64,000 nucleotides of DNA from Leucaena leucocephala (lineage: Eukaryota > Streptophyta > Magnoliopsida > Fabales > Fabaceae): assembly GCA_037074615.1 (NCBI GenBank), contig CM073563.1, positions 17,592,501-17,656,500 of the forward strand. Direction: 5' to 3'. Below the pieces are notes generated by a model. It saw only the letters and a list, made by a program, of their open reading frames with translations, made no database searches and had not been told where the DNA came from. A program made the translations under genes and the position numbers. Within the stretch, counting starts at the first letter, position 1. The number at the start of each line of letters is the position of its first letter. Positions 57,707-64,000 of the stretch are shown piece after piece.

Positions 57707-60083
57707 TTTCTACCCCTTAAAATAAATTTTCTCCTTAAAATTTACTTAGCACCTTAGTCAACAATCTTGGATAGATGTCCTTGTGTTCTTTATGATTAAG
57801 GATTAGGGTATCTATCTCTTATCTTCTATCTTGACATCTTAGCAGAGTACTTTCCATATCCGTAGATCTTTATATCTTTGCTGTGATTATTCTTCTGTTC
57901 TGAATCAACTCAGAGTTAAACTCTCCTTCATTCTATTTCTTGCTTAATTGCTATGTATCTATTTGCATATGGACTTCTCACCATATTGGACTTATAAGTA
58001 GTGTCCATTTTTTTCACATCAAAATCTCTCGAATACTATTGTATTCTGGAGTTTCTGTTAACTACTTATCATACTTCTAACACATATCTCTTAATACTCA
58101 TTTGAGCATCTAGCAGAATTCTTTAAACATCCGTAAAACTTCATCTCTTATTTTCATATTATTATATTTATGTTCTTCTTATCATCTTTATTAATTTATC
58201 TTAATACAGAGAGAGGACTTATGTCATTACTCTTTCTTTCTTTACTTTACTACTAAATAGGAGTATATAGGAGCACATACTCTAATATGCATAATACCTG
58301 GCCAACATATTGCAGGACTACATACTTGGCTATGAATGCAAAGCTCTAACATCAGAGCTCAAGCATTCCTTTTCTTAATATGCACAACTCTAACACTCAG
58401 AGCTTGTACAGCTCTATCACATGGAGCTTGTACTGCTGTAACATTTGGAGCTTGTACTGCTCTAACATTTGGAGCTTTAGCATATTTTACAAATATAACA
58501 TAATGCCTGGCATTTCATGCAAAGAGTGAAAGCTCTCACTTGCTATTTCATTTATAACATAACATTCAAACATCTTTTTCCTTTCAAAAAGGGAGCCTCT
58601 CTATCTATTTACGTAGCTAGCTACAAAGCCAATTCGTATTGTACTTCTTGATACATATTTTTCATTATGTATCACATTACATATTTTTCATAATGTATCT
58701 CATTACATTCTTTTCATGTCGTATCACAACATATCTGGCCAAATTTGGCTATATCATGGTCTATCTTGCCTTATCTTGACATATCTTGAGATACCATAAG
58801 TCAAACATTCTCTTTAACTTATAACTTTGCTAGCTTTTGAGAAAAATCTTCTAAATATTTCCTTTCAAATCCATTTCATTTGGATTTGACATAAGAGTTC
58901 TAGTCCCTTATTGTTTATAACCCTTTCTAAATTTTCATAGCTCTTTCTATCATTTTACATAACTCTGTGCATATATGCCAAACTTCTGTGACATTTACAC
59001 CCTTTTTATCACTTCCCAGGGGTCACCCATCATTGGGCTACTATTGCCTGAGCATGCTTAACTTGAAAAATATAGATAAAAATCTGAAGCACTAGTACTA
59101 ACAAGCTCCAACCCTAGTACTTTACTATCTTAGACCCTTCTTATATTGTCTCTCTTGGGTCTGCCTGGCCTTCTAATCTCTTTATCTTCATCTGGAAGAT
59201 ATATCTGTCTCTCATTCTTATTCTCTATAATCTTATCTTAGGGATTTCTTTATTCTTATTTGACCCCTTCTCATATCTTATACGATATTATCATAATTCT
59301 GGGTACTCAGGATTAACAACTTTAACTTTGATCACTTAGTTTTTGTTGTTTGTATGAAGATTCTGAGTTCAGTTCCTAATAATAATAATAAGGCTAACTA
59401 AAATTAACGTCATGGGTACTCTCTCTATTATGAGATAACCAACTTGTGAAGCTTCTATACCTTAAACTTTTCTTTAGTATTCGTCGTTCCAAAGAAATAA
59501 TGTACTTATGGCTCATTACTTTCTTTCTCTATGCTAGGTCTAATATGACTCTCGAGATCTACTATGAACTGTAACCCTTTTCAGGATCTAACTACGACCT
59601 TGGAATTGTATTCTCTATGAGCCACGTTAGAATCTAACTGCAATTTTTCAAAATCTACTACGATTCTATTGTACTTGTATTCTCATAACTGGAAGACCTA
59701 AACTAACGAACAAAGTTACAAGGTTAGCCGCTTTCACTTAGTTGTTAATTCAACAGATAATTACCTAAAAATGATCACAGAAGCCAATATTATTTATTAG
59801 GACTTTACTCATTTCCTCTATCACTCAGGAATTTCTCATATCATTCTTATCTTTCATAACTTTACTATATTCATTACTGTAGAGAGCTACACAGGCTCTA
59901 CCATGCACATATATATCATTATTTATTCATCTCATCTGAGGGACATTACTCTATATGAGCTATACTGTCCATTCTCAATTTTATTTCAAAAGCAATCTTA
60001 CTCTATCGCAAGAGCAATCTAGCTCTATTATGAGAACGTTAACTTATATTACATAGACACTGCCCTTCTTAGAGATGCATAAT
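57707..60083 (-). other. LARD element 3 interior, part 1, non-coding
   Basis: Colinear with 25720-27870 of element 2. No gene is seen; every frame is short. Confidence 0.65.
58330..58490 (-). repeat. Minisatellite in the LARD interior (copy 3)
   Basis: Repeated GCTCTAACA and GGAGCTTGTAC motifs, equivalent to the arrays at 21825-21950 and 26352-26475, with one more unit than element 2. Confidence 0.7.
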
Positions 60084-61561
60084 TGATGAGGTCAGATTGT
60101 TGTGGTCTGATCCTTCAAAATAAAGTTATTGCACCCAATATAATATAGTATAAGGCACAACCCTATCGTTCTTCTCGAGGAGCCTTTTATTTGAAAATCT
60201 AGTAGACTGGATGTCAAAATCAATGAAAAACCTGAGTAAGGATAAAATGGTTTTTGGGTTTTAGTGATTGATGCAATAAAAGTAGGGTGTAAAAAAGTAG
60301 ATATTCTTGGATTTTTGTTTATGATAAAAATGACTTGGTTGAGTTGAGAAATATGCTATGAAAGACTCTCGATGATGAAAATGTATCTATCCTTGCTCTC
60401 ACGTTTAAAATTGAAGTTTAGAAATCATTAAGTCTCAAAGAAAACGTCAATCGATCGATTAAGTTCAGAACCCTAATTTTCCTTAAACCCCTTTGATCAA
60501 AGATGGTCTAAGAACTATTAGCGAACTATCAAACCACTTAGAGTGTAAATTGAATTCAGATGAGGAAAACACCCTCTAATGGTCATCGATCGAAAACCTT
60601 AGATTTCAAGCAATGAATTAATGAACAATGATTGCTGGTAATAACCCACTCTCTTAAAATTGAAATTGAAATATTCTATTAAAAGAAAATGTTCAAATCA
60701 TCTGAATTTGATTACAAAGTCTAATATGAGAATAATCAATTAATACTCAAAACTTGCTCAAAAGACGAAAACCCTAGATCTAACAGCAATTATATCATGA
60801 GAAGATGCAAATTTGAATAGAAGAAACTCCCTGTTTGAGTCCATGAGCTCTAGATATCTTATTCATCACCAAGAGACTAAAGGTTTAGCCTCTCATGACT
60901 CCTACTGCACTGCAATCACTGTTCAGTTGAGATGTCATGAAGAAACAGTGAGAAGGTGGTAGGTTGATAGCGTGAAAAGGTGGAGAAATCTGTGGAGAGG
61001 TGTAGAATGATGGCAGGGGTAGAGAACATGATTAGAGAGCGCGAGAGTACTGCTTCTTAGTCTAATCAAGTTAAAAATCTAGCCTCCCATTGACGACAGC
61101 CTTCCTTCCCCTTTTATTTCTGCATAACCTAATTTAAAGTGCGCAGTTTCAGTGATTTCACATTTTAGTCAGGACTAGATCCATTTTTTGGTCAAGACTT
61201 GTAAACACAGAGAGAGTTCCAGAGGAATCAAGGTCGCGACCAAAGGACTCTGTGGTCACAACTAAAATATGCAGGAGTATGGTTTCAGTTTCATTGGCTT
61301 ATGATTTCTTTCCTGGTCCTTGTTCTCTTCCAAAATACCTTCAATCCAAAATAAAAGCTCACTGTAAAAGTCCAAATCAATAAATAACAAAATATATACA
61401 GTTTGGAAGAGTTAATTTACCATTTTACCATTTTTTTAGTGCATTGCCATGCACAATCATGTATTATCACAAAAGTACAATTTAAGGCATAAACAAATAG
61501 TAAAGTTGTTATAAAGCTCTAAAAAGTGTCACAGAAACCATATACAAAATGTGTCTTATCA
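60084..61561 (-). mobile_element. Solo LTR of an unassigned LTR retrotransposon
   Basis: 1478 bp with ends TGATGAGG and GTCTTATCA on the plus strand, thus TGATAAGAC...CCTCATCA on the minus strand. It resembles the Athila LTR termini (TGATAA). The flanks are ATAAT (60079-60083) and ATCAT (61562-61566). The unoccupied site reads ATATCATC at 27871-27878 in element 2, so ATCAT is the original target. No coding sequence is seen. It contains GTCGCGACC and derived motifs (61210-61262). The strand is inferred from the TGATAA end only. Confidence 0.7.
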
Positions 61562-61566
61562 ATCAT

Positions 61567-63440
61567 CTTTCATAAATGCTTCTCATTTCATTCCATATTC
61601 ATAGCACAACATTCATGTATCTTATCCCTACTGACGGGATATGTCTTCAGTACTATAATCATTTATCTATAGATTCACTATTAATCCTCATCTTTAATCT
61701 CATTCACTATCCAATTGACTATCATTGTTTGATAATAAATTCTCATTCTATTCTTTGGAAATTAACTGGCTAACTATCTCGTTTATCACTTTTCTATTGC
61801 TTCATCATTACCAAGTTTAATTATTTAATTGCATGTCATATGGCATGGGAGCAATAAATTTTTTAAAACTTTCTCATTATATCTACTTTACCCTGCATGT
61901 AATGCAAAAGGAAAGTGTTCATTCATCATAGCATACTCTAATATGCATAATATTCAAGGAGATGTAATCATTTAAGCATTCTCTAACATGCATGTAATCT
62001 TATGACAACCGTAAGGAGATGCAACTTTTCATCATAACTTATGGCAACATAAGCCACATCATTATTACATAATTTGATCAACCATCCTTTATACGCACAC
62101 TGCAATTAAACAATTAACTATGTAATCTTTTAAAGCATTATGTCCCTTTATCACCTTAACTGCTAGATTATCTATCATATTATCTAATTATATCATTATC
62201 ATATCTTGAAGTAACTATTCATCTAATTTAGGCTACCACGTTACCCTCTTACTAGGGTATAGGCTCAACCCTTCATTACTCTTTCTTACATAAGGAATAT
62301 GGGAGTCACTTTATCTTTGAACCTGTGGCTACCTTTTCTCTCTAAACATCATAAACTTCTTTTCTCATCTTACATATATCTCTTTCTATTAACCCTCAAG
62401 AAATTTCTGAGGCAATTTATCTTTAGGTTACATCTCCAATATCCTATTTATTCATTTAGGAATCTGAGATAGCTTATCATATCAGGCCATTTTATCTTAC
62501 TAGGCTATATTCATTCTATCATAACGTCTCTCATCGCCTATAAGACTTCTGTGTCCCTAGCCTGAAGGACTTATGTGTCCTTGGCCTCACTATAATTTAA
62601 TTGTAATCTATAACTGAGTCAGCTATTTTCTTTTAACTAACTGAGGAAGGGTCTGGCTTACATCTCTATGCCATTTATACTTTTAAATTTTCCCTTATCC
62701 TCCTAGATTACTAACAGGTGAGAAAGTGTTTCTTATTAAGCCTTAATGTTCATGTGGATGATCTCAGCTAAGTATTCATCAAAAGGTTTCTCCTTCCCTT
62801 GCTCTAACCCTCAACCTCACGCTCATCTCTATCAGAGGAATACTTCTTGTAAACTCTTAGAGAGAAAAAACTTCTTAGGTGAGCAAATAAATCTCCATCT
62901 CTATAGAGTAAGTTCTATATCTCTCTACAATCTCTTAACTCTTTCTGTCTATTAGCCTGAGTCTACTCTGGACTAAACTGTGATTCCTTTATAGTCTATT
63001 TTTGGATCATGACTAATTTAAGTCACTTAGATCTCATTCATCATTTAGTATTATTACTTTTGTTCTCTAGGGTGTTCTACCCTAGGTCTGCTAGATTAAT
63101 GTCTCTTTGTGATGGTATCCTCTATTCTAAGAACTTTAACTTTTTATCTATTAACCATCACATCTTTAACCTGTAGCGATTCATTAGGCTCCTTCTTAGG
63201 CAAATCTCATTCTAACTTTTAATTCTTTTATTCAATAAGACTAACTGCACAAAGTCTTTCATAATGTAGTCAACTCCTAATGATCATATGGAGGATATAC
63301 TTCTGAACATTTTGTTAAACTAATCTTCTATATCTCAATACATTGTACATATATCTAAACCTCTAATTGATAAACTTGCCTGCATGCTGAGCTAAACCTC
63401 TAATTGATAAACTTCAGTGAGGTCAGCATCTTCATCCTTA
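61567..63440 (-). other. LARD element 3 interior, part 2, non-coding
   Basis: Colinear with 27878-28810 of element 2, then with the 0.6-kb block of element 1 (8160-8683 and 19452-19540) that element 2 lacks. Similarity fades at about 63440. No gene is seen. Confidence 0.65.
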
Positions 63441-63444
63441 TCAT

Positions 63445-64000
63445 CAAGTCTTTGTGCATTCTAGTCACAATCTGAGTACTAGCTAGTCGCGACTCATATT
63501 CTCTGTAAACTTTAGTCATGACCATCTCCACTTACTCATCACAACTTGATAGCTCTGTGTTCTTCAATCGCGACTATAGGTCATCTTCTATCGTGACTTG
63601 ATCTACTTATACATTAGTCGCATCTTATGGCTGGAACTCATCACGACTTAGTTTTTTCTAAACATTATCTTCTAATATTTTTGACTTTGATGAGCTTGAG
63701 TCAATTGAAACTCATTCATATCTATACATCATAATCACATTAAATAGGGAACATATTCATATAAATGTTTAACCAACTATCATTTCATTATATCACACAA
63801 GAACTTCATATTTAATGTCACCATAACATTTGTACGTACATTACCTACATGTCAATTACATATTCGGGGTACATTATAACTACTATACATATGAGTAATT
63901 ACTTTACTTTACACTTTACATATTTACATTACCCCTTATCTCCTTCTATATTCTTTTCTAGGAAATTATAGACTGCACATACTTCTGCATACAGAAGTGC
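63445..64000. repeat. TCGCGAC-motif repeat region, to the window end
   Basis: AGTCGCGACT (about 63485), ATCGCGACT (about 63569) and several changed copies (AGTCATGACC, ATCACAACTTG, ATCGTGACTT) lie within 63450-63650. This is the same motif family as in the Athila 3' region and the solo LTR 60084-61561. The rest is AT-rich without genes. It probably belongs to an element that interrupts LARD element 3 and continues beyond the window. Confidence 0.5.

Larger units (their letters stand above)
54631..63440 (-). mobile_element. LARD element 3, diverged, 5' end missing
   Basis: A minus-strand copy with its 3' LTR at 54631-57706, the complement of the polypurine region just right of 57706, and an interior from 57707 to about 63440. 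It is colinear (in reverse) with element 1 up to about position 8160 of that element. The leader frame, primer binding site and 5' LTR are missing. A solo LTR (60084-61561) interrupts it. No pol domain is visible. It is clearly more diverged than elements 1 and 2, so probably older. Confidence 0.75.

Overview
The window looks like transposon-filled intergenic DNA from the nuclear genome of a flowering plant, probably a eudicot. It is AT-rich. I find no intact host gene, rRNA, tRNA or CRISPR array. The plant assignment rests on plant-type LTR elements: Ty1/copia, Athila-type Ty3/gypsy, initiator-Met-tRNA primer binding sites, CACTA ends and Ulp1-like transposon coding. The species cannot be told from the sequence. 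Nearly every long open frame is degraded retrotransposon coding or a chance frame inside an LTR.

Layout. (1) 1-33126 is a nest of a large LTR family with almost no coding capacity (a LARD, large retrotransposon derivative): LTRs of about 3.35 kb, an internal region of about 4-4.5 kb, and no reverse transcriptase. Element 2 lies on the minus strand (764-33126). Its 3' LTR is split by element 1 on the plus strand (1960-23885). Element 1 carries a solo Copia LTR in its 5' LTR (3489-5365, TSD GTGCT) and a full-length Copia element in its interior (8684-19451, TSD GAATG). The Copia element in turn has a solo LTR of its own family in its leader (14761-16641). (2) 33127-36086 holds a diverged LARD LTR with its primer binding site. 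It interrupts a degraded Athila-type gypsy element (36087-42772), followed by an internally deleted Athila copy with a 410-bp tandem repeat (42773-44842). (3) 44843-54630 holds fragments: an AT-rich tract, an LTR fragment, two CACTA ends, a MITE and a decayed CACTA gene with a Ulp1-protease-like C-terminus. The gene is interrupted by a solo LARD LTR (49724-54581, TSD TGTTT), which itself contains another solo Copia LTR. (4) 54631-63440 is a third, more diverged LARD copy (minus), with a foreign solo LTR at 60084-61561. The window ends in a TCGCGAC-motif repeat that also occurs in the Athila region.

None of the elements seems able to move by itself. The Copia gag-pol is one long frame broken by several stops and two frameshifts. 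The Athila pol has stops and a Lys in place of the catalytic integrase Glu. The LARD copies lack pol. The most unusual item is a roughly 220-codon reading frame just behind the LARD primer binding site. It is recognisable in two copies that end at the same stop, and I do not recognise its protein. The relative order of many insertions can be read from TSDs, nesting and empty-site paralogues within the window.
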